From: Euborellia annulipes | Lineage: Eukaryota; Arthropoda; Insecta; Dermaptera; Anisolabididae | Assembly: GCA_023213315.1 (NCBI GenBank) | Contig: JAKCPI010002740.1 | Span: 215,642 to 279,641, forward strand | DNA length: 64,000 nucleotides | Reading direction: 5' to 3' | Part shown: one piece after another, positions 22,221 through 32,966 of the stretch | Numbering within the stretch: position 1 is the stretch's first letter | How the letters are laid out: each line of letters starts with the position of its first letter | Notes under the pieces: model-generated | What the model saw: the letters and a program-made list of their open reading frames with translations, nothing else | The model's database searches: none | Told to the model about the DNA's origin: nothing | Made by a program: the position numbers and the translations under genes

Positions 22221-23134
22221 AAATATAATTTTCTCTAGTTTAAAAAAAAAAATAAAATAAAATAATTTTATTAAAGGAAACGCAAAAAATTTAAGAAAAT
22301 TCAGAATTGATTTTTCTCTTGCTTTATAAAAAATTAAAGCCTGCTAAAATTGATTAAATCCCTCAAATGAAAAATAATAAAAATTATTATATAATTAAAT
22401 TTTGCAGGAGAAATGTATATTTAAAGTATGAAATAAAAATGATTTGATTTTGATTTTGAACTCTGCTATTATAGGGATATATTTAAAATTCTTTAACATG
22501 TCAGGGTTGCATTTTTTATTGCCTGAAACGAGATGAATGAAAAATTGGGACACTTAATTAAGCAAGGGCGGGCCCGAGCCAATCCGAAGTGGGTCCAGGA
22601 GGGAGGATTGGCTAGTCATATATTTCATTAGACACCTTATACTGCCCTATTACTAGGAGGGGGGGAGGGGGAGAAATCATCCTGAACCCCCCCCACCCCA
22701 TCGAAAATTTCTGGCTACGCCTATGATGGATATACATGTTTTGAGGAGCCCTGAGTCCAAAAAAGTGGGTCCCGCAAATTGGTCTGTCTGTGGTGTCTGT
22801 GTGTTTTTTTAAAGAGATCTGACAACTTGTGAGATAAAACTCGGATCAAGAGAAACAAAACAGGCAGAAACTCCGCTATTATAGGGATATATATAAAATT
22901 CTTTAAGATGTGAGGGTTGCATTTTTTATTGCCTGAAACGAGTTGAATGAAAAATTGGGGCACTTAATTAAGAAAGGGCGGGCCCGAGCCAATCCGAAGG
23001 GGGTCCAGGAGGGCGGATTGGCTAGTCATATATTTCATTAGACGCCTTATACTGCCCTATTAGACGGGGGGGGAGGGGGAGAAATCATCCTGAACCCCCC
23101 CCCCCCCCATCGAAAATTTCTGGCTACGCCTATG
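22073..23134. mobile_element. hAT-type element with exact 8-bp duplication GGCCTACA
   Basis: The left end CATAGGCGTAGCCACGG and the right end TGGCTACGCCTATG are inverted copies, and GGCCTACA stands immediately outside both (22065-22072 and 23135-23142). CA..TG ends and 8-bp duplications are hallmarks of hAT. Inside is a ~255-bp direct duplication (about 22460-22722 and 22872-23125) separated by an A-family fragment, so the element was rebuilt by nested insertion or unequal exchange. G and C tracts of 7-14 bases sit near both ends. No transposase frame was found. Confidence 0.8.
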
Positions 23135-23144
23135 GGCCTACATG

Positions 23145-23890
23145 TTTTTTGAGAAACAGATCGTTGTTTTAAAACTAGAAGAATAGAAATCTGGAAGTTA
23201 CTTGGCTGATTGAAGATAGCAGATATTGAAAAAAAATTTTTTTACTTTTTTCTTCGATATCTGCTTTCTACAACCAGCCTATAACTCTTTTAAGTAACTT
23301 TCGGATTTCCATTCTTTTATTGAACGTCAATTATTGAATTTGTGTTTGAAGAAAACTTATTATTTTTTGGTTCAGTCTCCAACTTTAAATGCTTCATGAA
23401 AGAAAAATATTTGCGAATATAGGCACTTCAGAAAAAAATTTGTTTTAATGGATATTATTAAATTTATTAAAGAGAACGGTTCGTTGTAGTGTATGTACAA
23501 CCCGATAAGACTCTCGGCGGTTCTGATACATTGTCGAAATTTTAACTTGAAAACACTGCCATAAAAAAAACCTTACCCCACCAACACTTCTTATCCAGTC
23601 ACAAGTAGAAAATTTTTATCACACTTCTTTTCTCCAAACTTAACTGTATAGAAATTTTAATAATTTTTTTTATTTAAATGATTTAATTTCTCTTTTTTTT
23701 TATCGAGAGGGTTAAATTTCCATTTACTTATCTCAGAAGGAGATGAAAGTGATTTTTTCCTTATTCAGCAGTCTTTGATTGAGTGTTTTAAATCAGAATT
23801 TAAAATTCCTCATTTTTAATCACCTTGTTTTATATTCAGCCGTTTTTATAATAATTTTTTTACTACCGAGGCTAAAAAAAATACAAATAT
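23145..23890. other. AT-rich DNA with a loose inverted repeat
   Basis: Around 23170-23330 the words AGATAGCAGATATTG and CGATATCTGCTTTC form an imperfect inverted repeat about 50 bp apart. Nothing else was recognised. Confidence 0.4.
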
Positions 23891-23894
23891 TTTT

Positions 23895-24570
23895 ACTTTC
23901 TCTTACACTATATTTGAAATATATAGAAAGTATTGCGATCATGTCGAAAATTCGATGTCGAGATTTTGATGGATATACATGTTTTGAGGTCCAAAAAAAT
24001 GGCTCCCAAAAATTTCTCTGTCTGTCTGTAAACAAAATATATCAGTAACGAAAAGAGCTAGGAAGTTGAAATTTTATATTTGAGTTAGGCGTCCCCTTAA
24101 GGGGTAAAAATAAGCTTTTAAACAAAATCAGCCAAAAAGTACTAGTACTTTACTGAAGTACTTTTTCAGTTTTTTCGGTTTTTTTTAAAATTCGCTCCAA
24201 CGATTTTAATTAAAATTCATAAATCAACTATTTTTTTAGATTCTCTTTAAAAAGTATATCAATGAAATTTTTCGTAGAAATCGTTTGAAGCACAGTTTAC
24301 TGATGTACTTTTTTAGTTTTTTTCTATTTTTTCAAAATTCGCTCCAACGAACTTGATTAAAATTCATAAATCAACTATTTTTTAGATGCTCTTTAAAACG
24401 TATCATTGAAATTTTTCGTGAAAATTGTTTGAAGTACACGGAAGTATTCGTAGCCCAGCTCCGCCGCTATGAATCGCGTGGTCAAGTTTAGAACTTTGGT
24501 GCTAAGGGCAACTAAATATATTGCTGTGCGACCAGTCACACCAGATTTTTTTTTGTGAACCAAAATAATC
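23895..24570 (+). repeat. A-family repeat copy, + orientation
   Basis: A long copy with the ATTGCGATCATGTCGAAAA core, GTCTGTCTGTAAAC, GAAAAGAGCTAGGAAG, CAGCCAAAAAGTACTAG and two successive GCTCCAACG blocks, ending in half of the CTGGTGTGAC hairpin at about 24555. The ORFs at 23779 (+) and 23820/24393 (-) are repeat sequence. Confidence 0.7.
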
Positions 24571-24574
24571 CTTA

Positions 24575-25010
24575 AAAACAGAATTGAGAAATTGAGCTTA
24601 TTTATATTGTATACAAAAATTATTCCTGAAGTGTCTATTTTATTAATGAAATAATCAACTAGCCATTTGTAATTAGAGTAAATAGAAAAGCAAGCAGTGG
24701 GGGAAAGGGGTTTTAGCAAAGGAGATGGTCATCCATAATCAGAGTGTATCTCCATCCCAGGTGCTCTCAGTTTATATGTTTGCTTAAAGCAACTGTGTTT
24801 ACAATAAGCTATGAGAGATATTAGAATAGAGGTGGGTTAACTGTAAATTGGGATGGCATTTTAGGTCAGATAGAGTAGGCAAATGTGAGATGCATCTTAT
24901 AATTATTTATGTTTACAACACATCACATAGAAATTTTAATGTTAAATGGTAGAGTTAAACATTTTTATTAAATTTAGGTTTTTGATTTCGTCAACGAAAG
25001 AAAGTAGTCG
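24575..25010. other. No gene recognised
   Basis: Balanced AT/GC sequence with no repeat family identified and no splice-bounded ORF. Confidence 0.4.
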
Positions 25011-25014
25011 AATT

Positions 25015-25860
25015 TTTTACTTTCTCTTATCTATATAAGTAATGTATATATATAGAAAGAGAAAGTATTCGTTTCATGTCAAAAATTCGATGTCGAGATT
25101 TTAATGAAAATGTTTTGAGGTCACCTGAGTCCAAAAAAGTGGTCTGTATGTCTGTCTGTGAACAAAATATCTCAAAAACAAAAAGAGCTTGGAATGTCTG
25201 TGTTCAATTTTAAGCATGAAGGAATTGAGCTATAAGGTCGAAATTTTATATTTAAGTTCGGTACCCCCGCGGGGCGTAACCAAAAAGTACTAATATTTTA
25301 CTGATAGATTTTTTCAGTTTTTTTTTTATTTTTTCAAAATTCGCTCTAACGACTTTGATTACAATTTAAAAATCAATTATTTTTTTACATGCTCTTTATA
25401 ATGTACCATCTATTGCAATAGTATTGAGAATAAAGCCCGGAAGTTAGGCAGCCCAAATGGCAGCTGGCCTGTCTAAGAAATATCTTTTTCAAAGCAGACA
25501 ATAGGGCGATCGGCCTTTATTACCATAAAAATTTATCTTTTTAATATATTAGTGAACGTGTATCATTTGGGCTGCCTAACTGCCGGGCTTTATTCTCAAT
25601 ACTATTGCAATAGATGGTATATTCTCATTTATCTCAAAATAGTTTGAAATACACTTTACTCTTTTATTTCATATGAAATTGTTGCTATGGTAACCTATGT
25701 TTATAAATTTGACATCTGGAATTATATCTACTGACAGACTCTAAAATATGTCGACAGAAAAAAATCTGGTGTGACAAGCACAGAACACAACTTTCAATTA
25801 CCAAAGATAAGAGAAGTTGTGTGATATGCGACCAGTCACACCAGATTTTTCTTTATCAAC
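25015..25860 (+). repeat. A-family repeat copy carrying a MITE
   Basis: Runs from TTTTTACTTTCTCTTATC through the core, TTCGGTACCCCCGCGGGG and the GCTCTTTATAATG block. It is interrupted by the MITE at 25406-25617, resumes with TATTCTCATTTATCTC, and closes with the full CTGGTGTGAC hairpin at 25763-25855. Confidence 0.75.
25406..25617. mobile_element. MITE with 50-bp inverted repeats and TA duplication
   Basis: The ends CCATCTATTGCAATAGTATT and AATACTATTGCAATAGATGG are perfect mirrors, and similarity extends inward for about 50 bp to GCAGCCCAAATG. TA flanks both sides. Removing the element and one TA restores the A-family sequence seen uninterrupted near 37857 (AATGTATATTCTCATTTTG), which proves insertion and the TA target. 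Tc1/mariner-type and non-autonomous. Confidence 0.85.
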
Positions 25861-26030
25861 GGGAATAGGCAGCCAAAAGTTAAGCCTTAATTCTCTAATT
25901 AATAAAAATAATGGGGCTAATTACTCGCCCTCTCACCCCCCCCCCCCCCCGAGATTGAGAAAAATATTTTTCTTGGAAATTAAATTTTATTTTTAATATA
26001 AAATTTTAAAAATTAATACTTACAAATTTG

Positions 26031-26059
<29 letters not shown>

Positions 26060-26064
<5 letters not shown>

Positions 26065-26310
26065 CTTTCTCTTACCTATATACGTAATATTGCGATCGTG
26101 TCAAAAATTCAATGTCGAGGATGTTGACGGAAATACTCGTTTTGAGGGTCGCTGATTCCAAAAATGTGGGTCCCTCAAAATGGCCAGTCTGGGTGTGTTC
26201 AAATCTATTTCGAAACAAAAAATTTGGTAAACAAATATAGAGTGCAACTTTAAATTACCGATAGTGAGAGAAAGTTATGTGCTGTGCGACCGGTCACACC
26301 AGATTACCCC
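26060..26310 (+). repeat. A-family repeat, shortened copy
   Basis: Has the start AATTCAATGTCGAGGATG core and TGGGTCCCTCAAAATGG, and ends with the right arm of the hairpin at 26245-26306 (GTGCTGTGCGACCGGTC). The middle is deleted. A (TA)n tract precedes it at 26034-26060. Confidence 0.65.
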
Positions 26311-27230
26311 CCCTCCACCCCGAAAAACTTCTGGATCCGCCCTTACTTCTGAGTCTGCAATAATATTACAATTTTACGATCATATACTATACAGATATAA
26401 ATATTTTAAAAACTTACAATAAAATTTAAAAAATTTGACAAAAAATTGATTTTTATTGTAATTTTTTAAAATAAGAGCACTTCAAGTCGGCCAAAAAATT
26501 TAATAAACAAATAAGATAAGATTTTTTTTGTCTTATTTATAAATATATCAATATTTCCACTTGAACACTCGTTCAACCAGGAATCTATGTTTTACTTAAA
26601 AGTATTAATTTTTTTATTGATATATATACTAACATTGAAATAACATGCTTTGTATTATATTATTAATATATTTTCTTGGTTGATTGAGAATGGCATTATA
26701 TCATTAAAGGTTTCAACATTTGAAGACTTCATTTACATAGAATCTCAATCTTTGGCTCCAAATTTCCTTTCTTCAACTAATATCTCCAACACAAAATAAA
26801 ATTATTATTTATTTGACTAATTGAGACACCTGTCATAAATTTATTTAAAAATTACATAGCGTTAAAATTGAAATTCAAATGATGCTAGTTGATTTTTAAT
26901 TTAATAAAGCGTCACTTGACCTTTTTATGATAGGTAAGCGATTTCGCTTCTGTTCCTTGCAATGGTGCCAAATCCCGAGGGAATAAATCCACTCCGTAAA
27001 TCAGCAGAGTCCCTCAGGCTCTAAAGGAACAAGAGGGGCTTAAATTGAATCGAATTAAATCCAAAAATTTAATATATTTTGTTCTTGTTTTTTTTCTTTG
27101 AAGTGATGATGAATGCGACTCGGTCTTCGTCCCTTTATACTGTAGTAGTTGTTAAACATTCGTTTATAAATATAATAATACAATATGAATAGACAAAAGC
27201 TGTATGCTTACTTCGTCGTAAACTAATACG
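26310..27230. other. No gene recognised
   Basis: AT-rich DNA. A GC-richer patch at 26935-27050 (CTTCTGTTCCTTGCAATGG) has no supported frame. Confidence 0.4.
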
Positions 27231-27249
27231 AATACTGGGTTTAGGGTGG

Positions 27250-27480
27250 TCATTATTTGGAGCCTCTTACGCATTAATGTGTCAAGAAAAAAAATTAAAA
27301 CAATACTTTCTCTCTCTATATATTTCATATATAGGGTAAGAGAAAGTAAAATTGAGTTAAGCACGGAATATTGTTGGGAAGATTTCAATGGCAAAATGAG
27401 AATACACATTTTAAAGAGCATCTAAAAAATGATTGATATATGAATTTTAAAAAAATCGTTGGGGGAATTTTAAAAAAATA
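27250..27480. mobile_element. MITE end broken by A-family sequence
   Basis: TGGAGCCTCTTACGCATTAA and ATTGAGTTAAGCACGGAAT are the same outer and inner phrases as in the intact element at 52602-52855. Between them sits an A-family end (CAATACTTTCTCTCTC to GTAAGAGAAAGTAAAA). The right inverted repeat is lost. Confidence 0.5.
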
Positions 27481-28800
27481 AAAAAAAAAATAAAAAAAAA
27501 ATAACAAAAAAGTTTTTGTCTTTGGGCATTGTTAAAAAATTTTTTCTCCCCCCCGGGGGGGGGGGGGGGTTTAAATTTAATTCCACCATTCCCTCCTCCT
27601 TCCTTTTTTTTTTAACACCCACAACACCCAGCCAGCCACCATCTCGGCGGACGAAAATAATTTTCAATATTAACATACATAGAGGTAAGAGAAAGTAAAA
27701 ATGATATATAATCTAATCAAAACAATGTAAATCAAAAAAATAAGGAGGGGGGGGGGGGCTTTAAGGGTGTTCATTCATTTTTCCATGAGCCATTAAACAC
27801 ATACAAGACATTTTCAAAATATTTTTCTTTTGGCCTTAATCAAGTTGGGCACCGATTCGATTAAATGCCATTCAATTCTAGATTATCTAAAGAAATAATA
27901 GACAAATCCCCAAAGAGATTCTATGTTTAGTTTATTAATTATGAAGTTTTTTTTTTCATGAGCCTTAACGGCTCATACAATACATTTTCAAAATATTTCA
28001 TATCAAGTACGGATACACGGGGGAAGGGGTAATTACCCCCCGGCCGAGATTCCAAAAAATATATATTTAACAAGTGTATATATATATATATATTTGAATA
28101 ATTATTTTTGGAATTGGTGGCCACACACACACACACACAGATACAAACTGACATTATTTTAAAAAGTACTTAAATGAAATCATGACTCACATTTCATTTT
28201 AATTATACAAATGAGAAGATTTTAAATCTGTTTTTATATAGATTGTTATAAAATAATGAGTTGTTCTATTAATGAGAAAAAAAATAATAATGTTACATCA
28301 AATAGATTTATTAAAAATAACGACATTTTTTTTAGAGGATAAGATTAAATAAATATTGATAAATAAAAAAAAAAATGATAAACATATTTAGCTGCCTCTA
28401 AATTCGTTTATTTTTTATTCGTTTAATTTATTATTTTTTTTACATAAATCATATTGATAATTATATACCGAAGGGGTCAAAAGTATTGGATCGTGATTTT
28501 AATTGACCCATCTGAAATATGATTCACTTTCTTAGACGATATTTCTTCACTCTCTTTATCTCAGGCATATTTCATCCCGATGAAAATGATGTTTCAATAA
28601 TTTTATTAATATAAAATTTTACAAACTCCATTTAAGACGATTAACCGTTAAGATAAAACTGGTAAATCAGTTCTCAAAATTTTATTTTTTATTTTTAAAG
28701 TGTTGTTTCAATTTCTTGTTATATTTTTCCAACTTCCAAAATAACAATTCAACTTCATAAATCTTCGAATTGTATCTCGAGGGGTTAATATCATCCATTT
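27480..28800. other. Low-complexity DNA with homopolymer runs
   Basis: Contains a C-then-G run at 27548-27570, a G run near 27747, (TA)n at 28075-28092 and (CA)n at 28122-28139. ORFs here, including 27470-27698 on both strands, are simple-sequence artefacts. An isolated A-family end GGTAAGAGAAAGTAAAAA lies at 27684-27701. Confidence 0.55.
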
Positions 28801-29680
28801 AAAAAATCTGGTGTGATTAACTCAGAGCACACAACTTTCTCTTACCTTCGGTAGGTTGTGTACTGTGTAGATGAAACACACCAGATATTTTTGTGTCGAG
28901 TTATATTTTAGCTTCCCATAGCACCTTAGTTCTAAACTTGACCACTTGCGTTTCATAAATAAATAAGAAAAATTAAGTCTTTTGATTCAAAATTTCCATA
29001 GGCTCTGTGTATTTCAATTAAATTTTAAATGTTGACTGCTTCAAATAAAAAATGTTTATTTTTCAAAATTTAAATCTCATTTTTGGATATTTTATACACC
29101 AAAGAGAATCCTAAATAAATACAAAATTTCATTGATTCAAAAATTGAAAATTTTTTTTTAATATGTAAAAAGTTCCCTTTTGAATCGAAATTTTCATGCA
29201 GACCCCCATAGGGATTTAACATTGGCTCTATGGAAGGAAGAGCCAAAAAATGAATTTGAAAAATCTGAAATGCTACATCAGTAAAGTCTATTTCAAACAA
29301 TTTTCACCAAAAACTTTACTTATATACTTTTTAAAGAGCATCTAAAAAATAGTTCATTTATGAATTTTAAACAAAACCGTTTGAGTGAATTTTGAGAAAA
29401 TCGAAAAAAACTGAAAAAGTACATCAGTAAATTACTAGTACTTTTTGGTTGATTTTGTTCAAAAGGATATTTCTACTGTCCGGAAGAGTACCTAACTTAA
29501 ATAGAAATTTTCTCCCTCGTAGCTCATTTCCTTCATGCTTAAAATAGTTTCCCAAAGACAGACCAATTTGCGGGACCCACTTTGTCGGGCCTCAAAACAT
29601 TCCATCAAAATCTCGACATCGAATTATTGACATGATCGCAATACTTTCTCACTATATATTATTTATATATATATATATAT
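28800..29680 (-). repeat. A-family repeat, longest intact copy
   Basis: Begins with the full hairpin (28805-28885) and continues with TGTGTCGAGTTATATTTTAG, TAGGCTCTGTGTATTTC, GGATTTAACATTGGCTC, AAAAAACTGAAAAAGTAC, CAGACAGACCAATTTGCGG and the ACATGATCGCAATACTTTC end. It serves best as the reference copy. No frame stays open for more than about 80 codons. Confidence 0.75.
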
Positions 29681-29911
29681 AAATAGAGACCGGATTTTAA
29701 GCAAAATGCTTATTGCTCAATTTTATAAGCAACCATTAGATATTTAATTTCTATACGAATTAGGAAAAACTGAGTGTATTGAGATTGCATTTTTTATGAT
29801 TTTTTGAGTTTTCATGCTTTTTTCGCTTTCGTGCTTATTTGAACTTATTTTACGAATATTTATAATTTTTTTTTTTATTAAAAAAGACACTTTTTCCCAT
29901 TCCACACGCAT

Positions 29912-30108
29912 ACACCAAGGACGTATATAAGGAGGGGGAGGGGCTCGCCCCCCCAAAAAAAATTTCAAAAACCCCGCAGTGTGAAAAAATATAGCCCTGT
30001 AAAAAAAAATTTTCCGCAGGGTGAAAAAATTTGGTTCCGCAAAAACAAAATTTTTCGCAGGGCGGGGCGGAATATAGTTTCTAAAAAAAATTTGTATACG
30101 CCATTGGT
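29912..30108. mobile_element. hAT-like element, CAAGGACGTATATA ends
   Basis: The left end ACCAAGGACGTATATAAGG and the right end TTGTATACGCCATTGGT are inverted copies with substitutions. The interior repeats CCGCAGGGTGAAAAAAT-like units three times. The 8-bp duplication is not clear. Confidence 0.5.
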
Positions 30109-30109
30109 A

Positions 30110-30765
30110 TGAGTAAAAATTGCTTATGAGATGCTTTTTTCAACTTATGCTTATTTAACAACTTTTTATTCAAGTTTTTTATGCTTTTTAAGCACTTTTT
30201 TCTATTTTTTTATGCTTTTTGTCCAGTCTTCATATATAAGTAAGAGAAATTAAAAATTATTTAAATTAAATATATAAGTTTGAAACTATAATATTTAATA
30301 TAAAATTTATTTTAAATCCCCTTTAAGAAAATAATATAAAATATATTTATTTTTACTTTTTAAATACAAAATTTAATTTAAAGCAGTCGTTTCTCATTGG
30401 ATGTCAAAGTTACAATAATCGATTTTCTATTAAAATAATTTAATATCGCCTTTTGGTATTAATAAAAATAATTAAATCTAAAATTTACCATTTGCCAAAT
30501 TAGTGGCAACGCTGTCTTATTTCGCAGCTAATATCTCACATTCGTAGACCCTTCGATTTGCCTTAAGCCTTTATCAGCTGCCAACTATCCAGTTTATATT
30601 AAATATATATCCTTTCGAAAATTTACGAGTGAAAATTTAATTTAAATTGGACACGCGTTGTTAAATTAAATTTTCGACTGTTAAATGTCTTTCCTTAATT
30701 TATTAACTCAAAGGAATATTAAATCCTTTGGAATTTCGATACGGAAATAATTTATACAGCTAGCT
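30110..30765. other. No gene recognised
   Basis: Tandem TTTTTATGCTTTTTAAGC-like words at 30130-30230, then AT-rich DNA. Nothing coding was seen. Confidence 0.4.
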
Positions 30766-30769
30766 TATC

Positions 30770-31193
30770 TATATCTATACTATATTATATAAAAGTCTGT
30801 CTATTTGTTGGTAACGTATAGACCTGTGCCCCCCTATTTGGGGGGGGGGGCGTGGTCTTCACACGCGTTTATTTATATTTTTTTTTCATGCCCACTTAGG
30901 GCTGGCTATGCAGCTAGTTAGTATATACATCACGTTTAATTGGAAAGAATATAAATAACTATATTTTTATGTTAATACTTTTTTATATAAAATTCAAATT
31001 CTCTATTCATGAGAACCAGGTGGGCTAGATCTCTCTCCGAACTTATTTATCTTTTTCGCCTGTTTAGCTTTATTCAAATTTATCCTTTTTTTTTAATTAG
31101 AAAAATATTTAAATTTTATATGAATTATTTTAAAATTAAATATTATATCACTTGGTGAGTACGTGAATAGCGATCACGAGTTACCCGAGCTAG
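30770..31193 (+). mobile_element. Helitron-like element
   Basis: Begins TCTATATCTATACTATATTA followed by AAAAGTCTGTC, a 5' form common in arthropod Helitrons. It ends with a TCAC-TTG-GTGA hairpin, a CGTGA/TCACG hairpin, 11 bases and CTAG. Helitrons start with TC, end in a hairpin followed by CTRR and make no target duplication; all are met here. The interior (CCCACTTAGGGCTGGCTATG) lacks a helicase frame, so it is non-autonomous. Confidence 0.45.
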
Positions 31194-31199
31194 ACATAA

Positions 31200-31600
31200 T
31201 TTTTCTGCTTATCTTTCCATTATTAGATTTGTGTTGTTTACTAATTATTCAATAGAACGGAATCAAGTCCTAGTTTCAATACAGCTTAGCTTTTCTTCTT
31301 CATTTAGGCTTGTTTATTTTGTTCCTTTTTTTATGTTAGTTTGCCTTAATTTTATCCTTTTACTATTATTAGAATTACAATTTCGATTTTAGTCCTACTC
31401 GGTTCTATTCGGTTTCATTAAAAAACATTTTAGCGTTCCAGAATTTTTTTGTTTCATATGTCACAATTGGTTTTCATTGAGGTCTATTTTTTTAATTATT
31501 AAAAAAATAATTTTCAAGCTTTCAAAATTATTGTTTGTTACTTACTTAGTTTCGAGTTAACTATAATATTTTGGAGTTTAGGCTGTCACAGTTGTTATCA
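31200..31600. other. No gene recognised
   Basis: T-rich sequence without an assigned repeat or frame. Confidence 0.4.
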
Positions 31601-31629
31601 TTAATAAAAGAATTTGATTTTGTGTTGTT

Positions 31630-31890
31630 TAAAAAAAAAGAAGTTTAACTGTGGCTTTATTTGTAAAAATTACAACCTTTCGGCCACTCATTCTGTGGCC
31701 ATCTTCAGGTACAATCCAGCTAAGATTATAAAGGTTGTTACATCTGGTACAATCTCATTTTAATTCAATTCAATCTTAGCTCTCATTTGAATTGAATGTA
31801 ACAACCTTTGTAATCTTAGGATTATACCTGAAGAAGGCCACAGAATGAGTGTGTATTTTTTACAAACAGTTAAATTCTTGTATTAATAAC
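31630..31890. mobile_element. Palindromic element with hammerhead-like hairpins (copy 2)
   Basis: The minus-strand arm at 31675-31708 reads CTGAAGATGGCCACAGAATG, then AGTGGCCGAAAGG: a six-pair stem GGCCAC/GTGGCC between CTGAAGA and GAAA. The + arm at 31828 keeps the left half (CTGAAGAAGGCCACAGAATG) but has lost the CCGAAAC side. Unequal decay of the arms shows an old insertion. Confidence 0.6.
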
Positions 31891-31899
31891 TATATGTTT

Positions 31900-32120
31900 T
31901 ATTTATATAAGATACAAAATTTCGGGCACAGTCCGTGTCTTTCTTGGGGAATAAATTCAGATATAATCACAAAACGTCCAGCTGAGAGGCGTTGGAGTCA
32001 TCCAGCTTAGTTCTGATGTAGATGTAAGACGTTTTGTGATTTTATCTGATTTTATTTCTGAAGAAGGCAACAGAATGAGTGACCTAAACATTGTATATTA
32101 TACAAATAAACCATACTTTA
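31900..32120. mobile_element. Palindromic element with hairpin motif (copy 3)
   Basis: Arms share ATAATCACAAAACGTC and GACGTTTTGTGATTTTAT. The + arm reads CTGAAGAAGGCAACAGAATG, then AGTGACCTAAAC. The stem has one mismatch and GAAAC has become TAAAC, so the structure is damaged. Confidence 0.5.
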
Positions 32121-32195
32121 CCCAAATTCAAGTATTTTATCTATTTTTCTACACTCTAAAAAAAAAAATATGAATTTTCAATCGTTTTTCTTATA

Positions 32196-32318
32196 CAGTG
32201 GTACCTCGAGATACGAGTTTAATTTTCGCTCGTATGTCAAAACAAAACTTCGCTCACTCAACAGCTCGTATCTCAAATAACGCGTATGTTGGGGCACTCG
32301 TATCTCGAGGTACCACTG
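32196..32318. mobile_element. Tc1/mariner-type MITE, CAGTGGTACCTCGAG ends
   Basis: The 123-bp element has perfect ends CAGTGGTACCTCGAGATACG and CGTATCTCGAGGTACCACTG (the left read CAGTGG.., the right its mirror), with TA on both sides. Inside are further CTCGTAT/ATACGAG words. It is inserted into an older repeat whose outer ends resemble those at 3097 and 3742. Confidence 0.8.
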
Positions 32319-32399
32319 TACTTTTTAGTGAATTTTACAATACCCATTTTGTGAAATCAAATTCATAAACTAATTTATTAAGTAAAAAAAAATGAAAAT

Positions 32400-32960
32400 T
32401 TTTAACAGTGTAGTTAATTCTGACGTTAACTGATATTTTTTCGAAAATAGCTGAAAGCTTAATGTGATGTTGTCATAACTTTTATAAAATCCGGCTGTTT
32501 GAATAGTTTTTCGAACAATGCGTTTGATCACTAATATTTTTAAAACTCAAGCTTTTTTTTCCTGAAATTTCGCAACATATCAGTTTTTCTTTTCATAATT
32601 CTAAAATAATTGGAAAAAATATAAACTATATTTATATGTTAATACTTTTTTTTTTCTAATATTCTTCTTTATATTCATGAATGAAGTGCTCAAAGATACT
32701 CTGAATTGGGAAATCCATAAATCCATAATTCCAAATAAATATCACCCTCTTTCATGGACCAATGATTTTGACAAGCATTCGAGTTAAAGGGTCCAGTTCC
32801 AATCATTATCGAGGGGTTCTATGACATTTCGATCACTTCAACTTGGAAAATGTCAATACCGGTACATATCAATTGCTCTCTCTAATATTTAAAATATATA
32901 ATACGTCAGGGAAAGATAAATCTACACGTTTCAGGAGCCTTAGGGTATATTTGATTGTAG
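32400..32960. other. No gene recognised
   Basis: AT-rich DNA with no assigned element or frame. Confidence 0.4.
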
Positions 32961-32966
32961 TGAAAA

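Noticed and set aside
22000..22228. Overlapping open frames on both strands
   Set aside because: Both translate the hAT end and A-family core with poly-G/C runs (GGGFGGS, RFEPPNPPP); composition artefacts.
24393..24719. 108-codon minus frame
   Set aside because: Starts in unique sequence but half is A-family; no splice context, motif or codon bias to support it.
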